64,000 bases of DNA, from NCBI GenBank assembly GCA_020744225.1, contig JAGMWG010000023.1, forward strand, positions 62,001 to 126,000, in the 5' to 3' direction. The stretch's first letter is position 1; every line of letters starts with the position of its first letter. The DNA comes from Paraphoma chrysanthemicola (lineage: Eukaryota > Ascomycota > Dothideomycetes > Pleosporales > Phaeosphaeriaceae). A program made the translations under genes and the position numbers. Positions 1 to 10,679 of the stretch are shown here, piece after piece. Below the pieces are notes generated by a model. The model did no database searches, was not told the DNA's origin, and saw nothing but the letters and a program-made list of their open reading frames with translations.

Positions 1-78
1 CTTCAAACATCAAAGACTTTGCCATGTTGCCTTATGGTAAACCACGCATTCCGAGAGCATAATCTAACCAGTCAATAG

Positions 79-1335
79 ACCTTCACGATTGGCCGTGGCA
101 ACGAGATCGTGTGCACAGCAATTGCCCATCTTGCTGAACGCATCAAGGGCCGCACACTAGAATCACTCGTTGAGAACTGGGGCAAGACATGGCGCCATCT
201 CGTCAATGACTCACAACTCCGCTGGATTGGGCCCGAAAAGGGTGTTATCCACCTCGCTTTAGGTGCCGTTGTCAACGCCATCTGGGATCTCTGGGCCAAG
301 ACGCTCGGTAAGCCAGTATGGCGCATTGTCGCAGACATGACCCCTCAGCAAATCGTCGACCTGATTGACTTCCGATATATCACCGATGCCTTGACTCCTA
401 AAGAGGCGCTGGATATTTTGACAAAGAGTGAGCAAGGCAAGAAAGAGAGGCTACAAGAAGCTCTAGACTCTCGCGCAGTTCCTGCGTATACGACATCAGC
501 CGGCTGGCTCGGCTATGGTGAAGACAAGATGCGCGGACTCCTCCAAGAAACGCTTTCAAAGGGCTACAGGCATTTCAAGCTCAAGGTTGGCAGCGACGTC
601 GCACAGGACAAGCAGCGTCTAAGCATCGCGCGTGAGATCATCGGTTTTGACAAGGGTAACGTTCTCATGGTCGATGCGAATCAGGTCTGGAGCGTACCAG
701 AGGCAATTGAGTACATGAAGGAGTTGAAAGAGTTCAAGCCCTGGTTCATTGAGGAGCCCACAAGTCCTGACGACGGTAAGTCAAAAGATCTCTCTACTTA
801 GCCACTTGACCTCTGACCGACATACTAACATTATCCAGTCCTCGGTCATAAAGCCATTCGTGAAGCCCTCAAACCCTACGGTATTGGTGTCGCGACCGGC
901 GAAATGTGCCAAAACCGCGTCATGTTCAAACAGTTCCTGGCCTCTGGAGCAATCGACATCTGCCAAATCGACGCATGCCGTCTCGGTGGTGTAAACGAGG
1001 TCATTGCGGTCTTGCTCATGGCCGCAAAGTTCAACGTTCCAATTGTACCACATTCCGGCGGTGTTGGACTGCCAGAGTACACACAGCATTTGTCGACGAT
1101 TGATTACGTGGTCGTTAGCGGAAAGAAGAGCGTCCTTGAGTATGTGGATCATCTGCATGAGCATTTTTACCACCCCAGTGTTATCAAGGATGGCTACTAT
1201 GTTACCCCAACGGAACCAGGATACAGCGTAGAGATGAAGCCTGAGAGTATGGACAAGTTCAGTTTCCCGGGTGCTGAGGGTGGGTGGTGGAAGAGTGCGG
1301 AAGCAAAGTCGATTCTGGAGGGAGAAAAAATCTAG
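79..1335 (+). CDS. L-fuconate/L-galactonate dehydratase-type enolase superfamily protein (5' partial)
   Basis: The protein matches the sugar-acid dehydratases of the enolase superfamily (human ENOSF1 / fungal L-galactonate dehydratase type), which remove water from an aldonic acid using Mg2+. The visible exon opens after an acceptor at about 78 with TFTIGRGNEIVC. It continues with the KLK catalytic lysine motif, metal-ligand segments VDANQVW, FIEEP and ATGE, and the histidine in PHSGG. One intron (776-838, GTAAGT...CCAG) joins DD to VLGHKAI in frame; the stop is at 1333. The N-terminal capping domain and start codon lie left of the window, and the first 78 bases do not give a clear upstream exon. 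The exact substrate (fuconate, galactonate or rhamnonate) cannot be decided from the sequence. The family assignment is firm; the substrate is inference. Confidence 0.85.
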
Positions 1336-1782
1336 AAAGGAGCAAGTATGGCATTCAGGGCGTTGCAAACTACAGATCAAGACACAATCTGAATCCTGGG
1401 TGTAGAGCCTCATGGATATTCTTGAAGTGCCATACTGCCAACGAAGGTCACGTAACTAGGGCAGAGCCTTTATTACTAACCGTCCTGGCATATCTGATAC
1501 GTTCATACTACAAAGACGTCAGCTGTGAAAAGAGCCCCAGAACCAGCTTCGTGTTTATTGTGAGCAAATTGAGTATCTCCACAGTCATGTTGTACTACTC
1601 CAACAAGCATTCATCCCAAGGAGCATATCGCCCGAAACACGCTACCGAAACCAAACATCCAAAGTGTCCAAAAGCACACCAAACAGCGTAGGCAGATTTG
1701 AGCCAACAGTCATATTTGCACAGTATGAGAGGAAGTCACCGCCAAATATCGGTAACGCCAACAAGCAGACACTACTTATACC
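1336..1782. other. Convergent intergenic stretch
   Basis: This holds the 3' ends of the dehydratase (+) and the F-box-like gene (-). No convincing coding sequence, RNA or repeat is visible. The ORF running in from 1284 is an out-of-frame shadow of the dehydratase tail. Confidence 0.6.
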
Positions 1783-2855
1783 TTACGAATAGTCCACCCC
1801 AAACGCTATTCTCCACTGCTTCGCAACTTCACCAAGGCCCAGATTGTCCACATATCCTGGCGGTACATGTGTGTCCGCATTCAATGTAGGCTTCATCCAC
1901 TGCGGTGCATACCGCTCTTTGATAACAACTCGGACAGGTCGACCGGCGTCCGAAAATCCACGCATCAACAAGCGGACTTGGCTGATGGTCGTGTTCTTGA
2001 TCCAACTGATCCAAGAAGAATTCTTGTTGTCGATCAGAGCCTGGATGGAGCCAAGTGTGACAGTATCCACATCTGGGAAAGCCTGACATGTGACCTTGAA
2101 GTTGGGGAAGCGTGTCATATGCTTGAGCAACCTGATGATGTCCACGTCTCCCAACTCGCCTCTTCGAATCCATAAACGCAGCGATGCATTTGGCGAGAAT
2201 TGTGTTTCCAGGCGCCTTTGTGCTTCAGGCGAAATCCGGGGATCGACAGCGGGATAGAACGTTTTGAGGTAGCCATCTAGGGCGCATAGCGGAATCTTGT
2301 GGGTCGCTAGCCAGACAGGACGAAACTCCGAGCGGAGGCGAGTGCAAGTTTGAGTTAGAGCAATGAATGGTATGGCCAAAGGAGCACCAGTCGGGGCTGT
2401 ATTCGACGAGGAGAAGGAGGAGTGACACGAGGTAGTAGAGCGTCCACGTCTGGCCCTTGGCTTTTCTTTGACGAAGATGGGTGGGAACAGTCGGTGGGTA
2501 TGCTCCACGGCGTGTTCATAAATCCGGTTCCGAAGTTCTGAAACCCATCAGCCTGATTAACCATCATCAAAGAAAATTGTGCTTACCTCCAGGAAGATCC
2601 ATGAAACGGAATGTTCCGTCCTGAACTTGATCGTGGTCTTGAACAGGTTTCAGAGAGTTTTTGACCACTGGTTCTTGCTTCTGTCGCTTCCGTGCAAATC
2701 TTACTTGTCTGTCCTCCAAGGTCCGCTTACTAGCTGAGCTTTCTCTGCCGACGGGCTCGACAGCCTTGATATCGCTGTTTCGGGACCTATAAAGTTAACA
2801 ACTAGGACCAGTAGTTTCAAGAGCTGCCAATGTAATAGTTTGAGTGCACTTACAT
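1783..2855 (-). CDS. F-box-like protein of the fungal LPGELRNRIYE type
   Basis: Three segments join in frame: 2855-2854, 2786-2587 and 2537-1783. Exon 2 ends in MDLPGE and exon 3 continues LRNRIYE. Together they form the short F-box-like motif that opens many Dothideomycete proteins of unknown role, which may bind Skp1. A basic, low-complexity N-terminus (SKRTLED, ARKRQKQ) precedes the motif. The C-terminal 200 residues contain a fold of unknown function. The intron at 2588-2538 ... has GTAAGC donor and TTTCAG acceptor. With the upstream intron (GTAAGTGC...TTATAG) the initiator ATG is split between exons; if that intron is wrong, translation would start at the MDLPGE methionine (about 2602). 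Two candidate starts therefore remain. The product is supported by the motif only; no specific function is claimed. Confidence 0.65.
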
Positions 2856-3987
2856 AATCGATAGTTGGTTGAAGAGTAAAGTCGATGGTTGACGGATGCA
2901 GGAGCAATGTTAGCGCAGTGAGGGCTGAAGCGGCGGGGTGTTGCAGCTTACGGTGGGAGGCCGCTCGCTGATTGGCGAGGGCAAACGGAGTGCCTGAGGC
3001 TGGTGCCTAGTCACATGCGGCGGTGACTTGCCGCCATGATATCTGGACTGGTACGAGATTTGTCGTGTCGATAGTCGACACTTTGTGTGCGAGGATAAAT
3101 CTTGTAGATTTTGGGTGACATGTCAGTCCTGCGGCATGCTTTGCATCTTGAAAGCCGTATACTGCTGCTCAATAGATATATAGCATTCTTCTAACTCGCG
3201 GAGCCGTGTCTGGTAGGATTTTATGGCGAGTAGAGAATCATGTCGCTGTGAAATGCAAGTGGACAAAGCCCAGGACCAAGCGAACAAGACACACATTGGC
3301 CTGTGGGAAGTATTTGAGAAGAGTTCTCTTAGATTACAAGTATCTTTGTGATGTTAGCCCTTGTATTTAAGATGCACATCTTCTCCATGTCGGCTTTGAA
3401 CCTAAGTAGCAAGTTTGGCAAAATTGGCGTGTTGCCCCGGCTTCTCATAGGGCTTCGCGCATAGTTCCGGCTGACAACCTGTTGCGAGTCGCATTCGTTG
3501 ATCGTCCGCAATTCTGAGACCATGTTTTGGTGTCGGCCAGCATGCTCACAAAGAACTTGATGTAGCATCGCTGTAGCATGTCTCTTCTCAGCAATTGAAT
3601 TGCACGAGGCTGATTGAGTTCGCGCGTCGAACGCCGAAAGGACCAGCTCCCGCGTTGCTGCCCTATCTTGACGCCGTCCTGTCACCTCGATTCGATTGGA
3701 GCCTACCAGTGCTGAGGAAAGGAAACAACGCAATAGCTTTGCCGACGATACTGCTCCGTGAATTTCGGTCGGCAACAATAAGCGGCTGCATTCAGGGAAA
3801 ACTTGCCGCGAAGACAAGGCCAGAATCCTCCTCCCTATATTCACAGCGTTCGTTCAACGATGAAGTAGGACCTCGAGGCCATGATCAAAGGCACCTAAGG
3901 CATACCAGCGCCAAAACCAGGTGAGCGCTGCACCTTGAAGGGCACACCCCCTGCATACATCGTTCGAAATTCAGATCAGCTCAGGTC
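2856..3987. other. Gene-poor stretch with small unassigned ORFs
   Basis: An open frame of 171 codons (3329-3844, minus) overlaps one of 109 codons (3595-3924, plus). Neither shows a known motif, a signal peptide or convincing codon bias, so neither is called as a gene. The first few hundred bases probably contain the promoter of the F-box-like gene. Confidence 0.5.
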
Positions 3988-4794
3988 ATGCTGGGGCCAT
4001 GCGGCGAGTGTTGCTTGCGCAGTAGTACCCGTGTCATGAATGGACAAAACCACCGCAAAGCGGCGCGAAAGAGGATGAGCTCTGGAAGCAGCTCAGATGA
4101 TCCGCGCCCGAAGATCTGGAGGCGGAGTACTGGGGACAAGTCTGCCCAGGTTGTGGACTTTTGTCTGGTTGGCACATGCGCGCGTTGTGTGGAGCATTTC
4201 ACCAACAAGGCCAACGTTTTAGGGAATGTGCGCTCGGCTCATCTAGATTACAATAAAAGGCATTCAGAATCACAAAATCGGACCGGCGTTCCAAGTGAGC
4301 CGGCTGCAAGCACAGTACACACCAGTAGTGCAGCTACACGTGGTGGTGGCTCGTTCTCATGTCCGATCGAGGATTGCTCAAGTCAAACATTCACAAGGAG
4401 TGACAATTCTCGCCGTCATGTACGACCCTCAGTCGACTAAGATGACGATACCCAGGATGCAGATTTTGGCGCTGGAGGTACCGAATAGCCTCCGCTGAAA
4501 GAAGATGTTGACAACGCGGGAGATGCTCCCGAAGTGCTCAATGCCCACTTCAACGACGACGATTCGGTTATGGGCTTTGAAGCCGCCGACTTTCTGAATG
4601 GCAGTGGACCGGCCTACAAAGAAACGTTGTCCAACGCCGGCGACGATGAGGTAAATGATGATGCTGCTTCTCCATACGGCGGTTGCTTTCTGTGTTCAAA
4701 ATCACGCAGAACAGGAGTGAAGCTTGGTTTCAATGGTATGTATAGTACAAAGAGATCGAAGCAGTTCGGCTATTGGTCAGATTATGCATCATGA
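3988..4794 (+). pseudogene. Decayed C2H2 zinc-finger gene with two in-frame stops
   Basis: One reading frame runs from 3988 to 4794, interrupted only by TAA at 4438 and TAG at 4486. Before the stops there are two C2H2-like fingers. The first has CARC...HFTNKANVLGNVRSAH; the second has SCPIEDC...FTRSDNSRRH but lacks its final histidine. After the stops the same frame continues with acidic, ordinary-looking protein ending YWSDYAS. This layout suggests a former transcription factor. Both stops could come from CAA or CAG glutamine codons by C-to-T change, as repeat-induced point mutation produces, but that history is inference. The upstream start is not certain. A spliced, functional version that removes both stops cannot be excluded. 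Confidence 0.55.
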
Positions 4795-5257
4795 GCTGTT
4801 GTGCACTGCCTCGCGATATATGATGCTGCTAGGCGCTTCAAACGACATCTGAATAGTCCACTAAAATACGAATAGCATTGGAAACAACATCTGCCTTCAC
4901 TACACGGAACCAGCGCTGCGCCACACGACTCGGGTTCCGTCCAAGCGTTAAACCGGTGATAACTCTCTTGGCAAAGTAGAATTGGCTAAAATGCGTGGAT
5001 TCAGTGCGAGGCGGAAGGAGCGGTTCATTTACCAGTGCTGGGCTTTACCCTTTCGAGCGAAGGATTGTCCTGATTCGGCTAGGGAGCTCGTGTTTCTTTC
5101 AAGGCCACCCTCACGCGGTGCTGCGCCATGATATTCCAAGGTCCTGTGTCGCCTCGGACTGCACGCGAGCGCTTTGAGGGAGCGTCGTGTACAAGACAGT
5201 GTCGCTCCCCTAGATGAGAGCCACAACTACTTTCCTCAGTCACGCAACAAAATCAAC

Positions 5258-6091
5258 ATGACCATGATTCTTTCAACACTGCTCTTCGCGGGTGCTACAA
5301 GCGCACAGCTCACAACGTCCTTCGCCTTTCTTAAGACGTTTCTCGGCACCGATAAAATTGGCTTTTATGGCTCTGTAATCGGCGTCTCTGGAGATCATAC
5401 GACGCTTGCGGTGGTGTATGATAATGGCACCGATACTTCTGCATTAGGCTTCGCTACGCAGGCTCAGACTTTCACGATTGGACCAACAATGTTTGAAGGC
5501 GGGACAACAAGCCGTGATGGACAAGCAAGAGCAGGAGACTACATTCTTCGCTGCGAGTGGTCGACCGCGCCGGACGCGGTGCCTACATGCACCGGTATTT
5601 ATGGTCCGGAACGAGCACGCGCGATACAATGCCAAACGCCAAACCGTATACAAACACCCAGCACCAGCTACCGGACCGAGACCCACACATACAGCGGACG
5701 TGGAACGTACTCGGCAGGTGTTGAAACGATCGTGAGGACTCTGACCTATGGAGTTCAATCCTCAAGATCCCGTCCGGATTGGTGTAACGATGCTTCCTTC
5801 GTGCCCTCAGGCGGATATTCGGTGACAGCCACGATACCAAGATCAGACATCGGGACATTCCAGCTCGTCATCACTGCTGGACAGGAGAAGTTGAACGCTA
5901 CACAAGGTGCAGGTGTCAGTCTTTCCAGACCAACGCTCACAGGAAGCGCAAGTGTAGCTGTGACTGGGCCTGGTAACCAACCAACGGGAGTTCCAGTCAG
6001 TCAACAGAGCACTGCGGCAGCAATGCCAATGAAGACCATGGCGCCTTTGGTGGCGGGTCTTGGTGCGGCAGTTGCTGTGTTCGTTAATTGA
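5258..6091 (+). CDS. Secreted GPI-anchored protein, unknown function
   Basis: This is a single exon of 277 residues. The start chosen is the ATG at 5258 (AACATGACC context) because a signal peptide follows directly: hydrophobic ILSTLLFAGATSAQ with cleavage likely after TSA. The open frame extends further upstream without signal-like sequence. The middle has paired cysteines (RCEW, TCTG, DWCND) and N-glycosylation sites (YDNGTD, LNATQ). The last 60 residues are Ser/Thr/Pro-rich and end in a hydrophobic stretch (APLVAGLGAAVAVFVN), the usual layout of a GPI attachment signal. It most likely sits in the cell wall or plasma membrane. I do not recognise the family. Confidence 0.75.
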   Translation: MTMILSTLLFAGATSAQLTTSFAFLKTFLGTDKIGFYGSVIGVSGDHTTLAVVYDNGTDTSALGFATQAQTFTIGPTMFEGGTTSRDGQARAGDYILRCEWSTAPDAVPTCTGIYGPERARAIQCQTPNRIQTPSTSYRTETHTYSGRGTYSAGVETIVRTLTYGVQSSRSRPDWCNDASFVPSGGYSVTATIPRSDIGTFQLVITAGQEKLNATQGAGVSLSRPTLTGSASVAVTGPGNQPTGVPVSQQSTAAAMPMKTMAPLVAGLGAAVAVFVN

Positions 6092-6538
6092 GACGAAATG
6101 CATCTATTTTCAGAGAACTGTCACGCAGACGACAGCTCAATTATGTTACAAAACTGTATATGTTAATGATATCGACGGTTGGCGACTGCGGTCGCTTTTG
6201 CACGCTTTTTGCCGTGATATGTCCTGTCGGGCGTGAAATGTCAAGACAAGATTCGGGGCAGTTGAAGGATCTCGCAGCATGTTGGATTCCATCGAGAAGA
6301 CGACCATGTAATCTTGAGGATCCTAGGTGTCAGCTTCTCGGCACTTTGAAGTTGTCGTGAGAGTCAAGATGATTCAAATGCAAAGCTCGCTGGCTGCTCC
6401 ACCAACTCCCGATTTTCAGCACAGACCAACTTGTTTACCTAGCATCGGGCGAGCTGACAGCCTCCCTCCAGAATCTACAGAACGTACAGCACGACTTTAC
6501 ACAGCCCTCAGAGCCCTCCAGGCACTATTCTGCTCATC
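6092..6538. promoter_or_regulatory. Intergenic region upstream of ERG28
   Basis: This holds the 3' end of the GPI-protein gene and the presumed ERG28 promoter and leader. The short open frames here (for example 6088-6360) lack motifs. No clear regulatory box was identified. Confidence 0.4.
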
Positions 6539-7109
6539 ATGGCCTCCGCAATAACTTCTCTCTTGCCCCATACCCCAGGCCTATTGCCCAAATGGCTCCT
6601 TTTCGTAAGTCCACCCTTGCGCCGCCCCAAACAGCTTCCCGTAGTTTGGAGTCGTTTTCGAAACTATGCTGACCTCGAGCTCGTAGACTGCTCTCATATC
6701 TGTCGGGAACTCAATTCAAGCCTACACAACCCTAAAGTTCACATCGCGCGTATACAACCCCACGCCCATCGATCCTCCCCCAACCGTGCCCAAGCACGTT
6801 ACCGCACTGAGCAGCCGGACATTCGGGACATGGACCTTCCTGGCGGCTGTCATACGTTTGTATGCGGCATATAATATCACAAATGGCGCCGTGTAAGTTT
6901 AAGGCTAGAGTAGAGCAATATGGGCGCTGACAGGAGTAAGATATCAATTAGCGATTTGGGCCTACGTGTGCGCCTTCGTACACTTCACGTCCGAATGGAC
7001 GGTGTTCAAGACAACGAGATGGGGCATGCCTCTCGCAGGGCCTGTCTTTATCAGTACCGGGACCCTTTTTTGGATGTTCACGCAGTGGGATGCATATGTC
7101 ATTGCATAG
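6539..7109 (+). CDS. ERG28: Ergosterol biosynthesis scaffold protein Erg28
   Basis: Exons 6539-6604, 6687-6892 and 6941-7109 join in frame to 146 residues, close to the 148 of yeast Erg28. Family landmarks are the N-terminal LLPKWLLF, IQAYTTLKFTSRVYN, TFGTWTFLAAVIRLYAAY, WAYVCAFVHFTSEW and a C-terminal FWMFTQWDAYVIA. It is a four-helix ER membrane protein that tethers the sterol C4-demethylation enzymes (Erg25, Erg26, Erg27) and contacts other ergosterol enzymes. Donors are GTAAGT in both introns. The second intron uses the AG in GAGTAAG because that gives VYQLAIW; a nearer upstream CAG gives no match. No frame is open across the whole gene, so an ORF-only search would miss it. Confidence 0.93.
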
Positions 7110-7482
7110 AGGCGCATTTGAACGACGCGTAGGAGAGGATCGAGCCAAATAAAGGCGGGCATCGATAGGTCAATGTACCAGATGATATTCAAACTTGGCA
7201 CAAGACAGCACCATGCTGGCGCGGTCGTTTCGAAGGACAGGGGACCCTTCACATCACAGCCTTCTGCTTGCGTGGGAAATGTATTTGTACTTTTTGACCT
7301 GCCTCAGTGGCTTGTTGACCTCCCGAGGGCTTTCATTGATCATTGCTGGAAAACATACATGGCCCATTGGACTCCGAATCCCTTAACCCATATGCAGAGT
7401 TTTGACCATATCGAGAACCATCACACTCCAACCGAGCCCCGCTGCTCTGCTCATCATAAACCAGATACTCCGTCCCATGCGC
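7110..7482. other. Convergent intergenic between ERG28 and RPS11
   Basis: This contains the 3' untranslated regions of two convergent genes. The short open frames here show no motifs, and nothing else is seen. Confidence 0.5.
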
Positions 7483-8164
7483 TTAGAACTTGGAGAACTG
7501 CTTAGCAGCCTTTCCGCTTCGAGGAAGGACACGGAGGACGTTGAAGCGGACGGTCTTGGAGAGAGGCCTGCACTGGCCAACAACGACCTGGTCACCAGGC
7601 TCGACACGGAAAGCGGGGGAGACATGTGCGGCGAGGTTCTTGTGGCGCTTCTCGTAACGAGAGTACTTGGGGATGAAGTGGAGGTATTCACGGCGGATAA
7701 TCAATGTGCCTGGGAAGTTGTTAGTTCATCCTGCCAAGACCAAACGCACTATCCAATGTGCCCTGCAGCAAGCTTGAAGCCGAAGGTCTAACAGGAAACG
7801 TACGGTGCATCTTGGTGGACATGACGGTGCCGGTGAGGATACGGCCACGGATCGAGACCATGCCGGTGAATGGGCACTTCTTGTCGATGTAGGTTCCCTC
7901 AATAGCCGTCTTGGGCGTGCGGAAGCCCAGACCGACGTCCTTATACCATCTCCTGTTGCGGGTGTTCTTGCGCGGTCCACCGACCTTGTGGTTGAGGAAG
8001 ATGTGAGGCTATCGCGTCGCATTAGTATCGAAGAGGTTCATCGCGACGGGTGGTCAAGCAGTACCTGCTTCTGGTAAGCGCGCTCCGACTGGACACTGTC
8101 CTCCCGTTAGCAATTGTGCGGCTGTTTCGGTGCCGTTGAAAACATACGTGAGCTCGGTAGCCAT
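7483..8164 (-). CDS. RPS11: 40S ribosomal protein S11 (uS17)
   Basis: Four exons, 8164-8148, 8095-8065, 8008-7804 and 7709-7483, give 159 residues, the usual eukaryotic length. Hallmarks are MATELTVQSERAYQKQ, the GLGFRTPKTAIEGTYIDKKCPFTG block, SIRGRILTGTV, IIRREYLHFIPKYSRYEKRHKN and PLSKTVRFNVLRV near the C-terminus. It binds 18S rRNA in the small subunit. Introns crowd the 5' end, with a first exon of 17 nt and a second of 31 nt, as is typical of fungal ribosomal protein genes. It is divergent from IFA38, with 285 bases between the start codons. Confidence 0.96.
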
Positions 8165-8449
8165 GGTTGCGGTCGTGTGGTGTTGTCGGTCGTCTTCGTC
8201 TAAGCTGTAATTTCGTCTGTCTCTGCGACCAGCTCGCTTACTGCTAGTCTCGGAGAAACTGTATCTCCGCCAGCCGCCGCCAAGACCCTGCACAAATTCG
8301 ACCAATCGGCTGTCGGTCGGTGACGGACTTGCACCGTCAGAAAGTCAACACATGCACATAACATAATCTGTTGACCCGTGTAAGACTCGGCGCGTGCTAA
8401 GGCAATTCGCACCAAGCCGCGTCTGCTCCTCCTCTCCCTTATATTCAAG
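8165..8449. promoter_or_regulatory. Shared divergent promoter RPS11 / IFA38
   Basis: Only 285 bases separate the two start codons, so both promoters and leaders must lie here. The stretch is C/T-rich close to the IFA38 start. I do not claim specific factor sites. Confidence 0.6.
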
Positions 8450-9528
8450 ATGGCAAACATTACGGAAACATTCGGCGTACATATCGATGCGAGCAATTCC
8501 ATTGTCAGAGCTGCCGTGTATGGCTTCTTACTTGCTGGCATTGCTGCATTTGCAGCACCCGTCATTAGCACCATCCGAGTGCTGCTAAGTTTGTTCGTAC
8601 TTCCAGGCAAATCCGTCAGTCAATGAAACGCATCCAGATAACAGCTCGCGTGACTGATGCAGCACAGCTCTCGTCTTTCGGTCCCCGCGGCACCTGGGCC
8701 CTCATTACAGGTGCATCTGATGGCATTGGCAAGGAGTTCGCTCTTGCGCTTGCAGCCAAAGGCTACAACCTGATCCTCGTGTCACGAACTCAATCGAAGC
8801 TCGACTCACTCGCTGCCGACATATCGTCTAAATATGGCCCCAAGATCGCCACCAAGACTCTGGCAATGGATTTCGCGCTCAACAAGGACGCCGACTACAA
8901 CAGCTTGAAGAAGCTAACCGATGGGCTGGATATCAGCATCCTGATCAACAATGTGGGCCTGAGCCACAGCATTCCTGTGCCCTTTGCGGAGACCCCCAAG
9001 CAAGAGATGAACGACATCATCATCATCAACTGCATGGCGACTCTGAGAGTCACACAGCTCCTTGTCCCTGGCATGATCGCTCGCAAGCGAGGCTTAATAC
9101 TGACCATGGCCTCCTTCGGCGGCTTCTTCCCCACACCTCTTCTTGCAACGTACTCGGGCAGTAAAGCCTTCCTCCAACAATGGTCGTCAGCTCTCGGCTC
9201 TGAACTTCAACCCCATGGCGTACATGTTCAATGCGTCCAGTCACATCTCATTACCACTGCCATGTCTAAAATCCGAAAACCCTCCGCACTTGTGCCAAAC
9301 CCAAAGCAATTCGTCAGAGCTACGCTGGGTAAGCTCGGTAGGTCAGGCGGTGCACAGAACGTTGCTTTCACTAGCACGCCGTACTGGAGCCACGGTATTA
9401 TGCAATGGTTTCTCTCAAGGTTTCTGGGAGAACGGTCCACCATTGTTGTCAAAGTAAATAGGGGCATGCACGAGGATATTCGGAGGCGCGCGCTAAGGAA
9501 GCAAGAGAGGGACGCAAAGAAGCAGTGA
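8450..9528 (+). CDS. IFA38: Very-long-chain 3-oxoacyl-CoA reductase
   Basis: Exons 8450-8614 and 8668-9528 give 341 residues. This short-chain dehydrogenase performs the first reduction (3-ketoacyl-CoA to 3-hydroxyacyl-CoA, NADPH) in ER fatty-acid elongation. It has an N-terminal membrane helix (AVYGFLLAGIAAFAAPVISTI), the cofactor motif TGASDGIG, the NNVG segment and the catalytic S...YSGSK. The basic C-terminus, ending KKQ, is reminiscent of a dilysine ER-retrieval signal. The intron (GTCAGT...CACAG) is required because the two parts lie in different frames; the join gives LPGKS-LSSFGPRGTWALITG, as in homologues. The start at 8450 is the only methionine that includes the membrane helix. Confidence 0.94.
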
Positions 9529-10036
9529 TTGCATATCAAAGAAAGATGCGGCTCCGAAAAGGACAGCAAGATTACCAAAACAAGGGACTTTGACAAGCGT
9601 TCAGCTTGAAGTAAGCAAGATTGCGAACAAATTGCGAACACATCAAATCATGTCAAACAGCCAGCGAAAACATGGCTTCGCATCTCTAAATTGCTGTACA
9701 ATGGTGTCTCTAATGCCCAACAGCATGGGCGGGTTCACCTCTCAACTAATTCGCCTCGATGGTCTCGCTTCAGTCCACTCCCATTGTAGTCTCAGATTCG
9801 GATGCTCTCCTGCATCCATTTCAATCATCTCTTCCTCTTCCCCGCTCCTAGTACGCGAGCTCTGCCCGAACCCCTTCCGTTCTGTCGCCTCTTCACTGCT
9901 AAGAATCGTCTTCGAAACACTAATGCAGCCCTCTTCTAGTAATCCTCCGTTGTGGTACCCCGTCAGCGGATCTTCGGCGTTGAGAGGCATTGAGAATCTT
10001 CCGATGGTGAGTATTTGGGATCACAATCATTGGTGC
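9529..10036. other. Intergenic, no gene seen
   Basis: The IFA38 3' end lies here together with the 3' side of the uncertain minus-strand gene. The plus-strand open frame at 9590-10054 has no recognisable motif or bias. Confidence 0.4.
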
Positions 10037-10679
10037 TCATGCTGTCAGGTCTAGAACATACATTAAACCTCGTTTCTCCACCAACTCCACAATCTCGACA
10101 CCCCCAGCCCTTCTTACAATCTCTCTCAGCCTCTTCAGCAACCCTGGCCGTAGACTCGGGTCGACTATTCTTACAGTGTACACATCGGCAGGTCGGGACG
10201 GCAGGCGGGGCATATACATGGCGTCGTCTGGGAAGTAGCTTTCGTGTGGATAGAAATACTGGGATGGCGATGCTGGTGGCGACAAGGACGAGGATCGAGA
10301 CGAGGGTGTAGAAGAGTTCAAACTTGGTGGTCTCGAAGGCGAAGACATCCACATGGGAGCTCGAAGTGACAGGGCAAACCAAGCCATCTGAATACTCGGA
10401 TTGCGTTAGGGCTGAGCTGAGCAGCAGGGTCAGTATGTACACGGCTGCAGGTGGATTCGTAGAAGTTATAGTGCGGCAGGGGCAGCAGTCAGGCTTGTTA
10501 GGAGCGTGGTTGCCTTCGCGATCACATTGATTGCATTCGAGCTCTACTATTTCAAATACACAAGCAAATCTGTGGAAAAGAGTCAATTTATGAAATTCAG
10601 CAGAATGTCCTTGGTATGCATGGCACCAGCGCCGCCCCTCCGGCGCAGCAAGCGTAGTCATACCAATGCACCCAAGCAA
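10037..10679 (-). pseudogene. Small membrane protein gene with an apparent frameshift
   Basis: Two neighbouring minus-strand frames each look coding by their C-ending codons, but on different sides of about 10260. Upstream, one frame encodes a transmembrane helix (FYTLVSILVLVATSIAIPVF). Downstream, the other frame encodes QYFYPHESYFPDDAMY and then a leucine-rich alpha/beta-like segment ending VLDLTA at 10037. No GT-AG intron of normal size joins them without deleting the helix. A possible upstream intron (GTACAT...TTCAG near 10390-10445) would explain the N-terminal side. The gene may be broken, or the window may contain a single-base error. The family is unrecognised. Confidence 0.35.
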
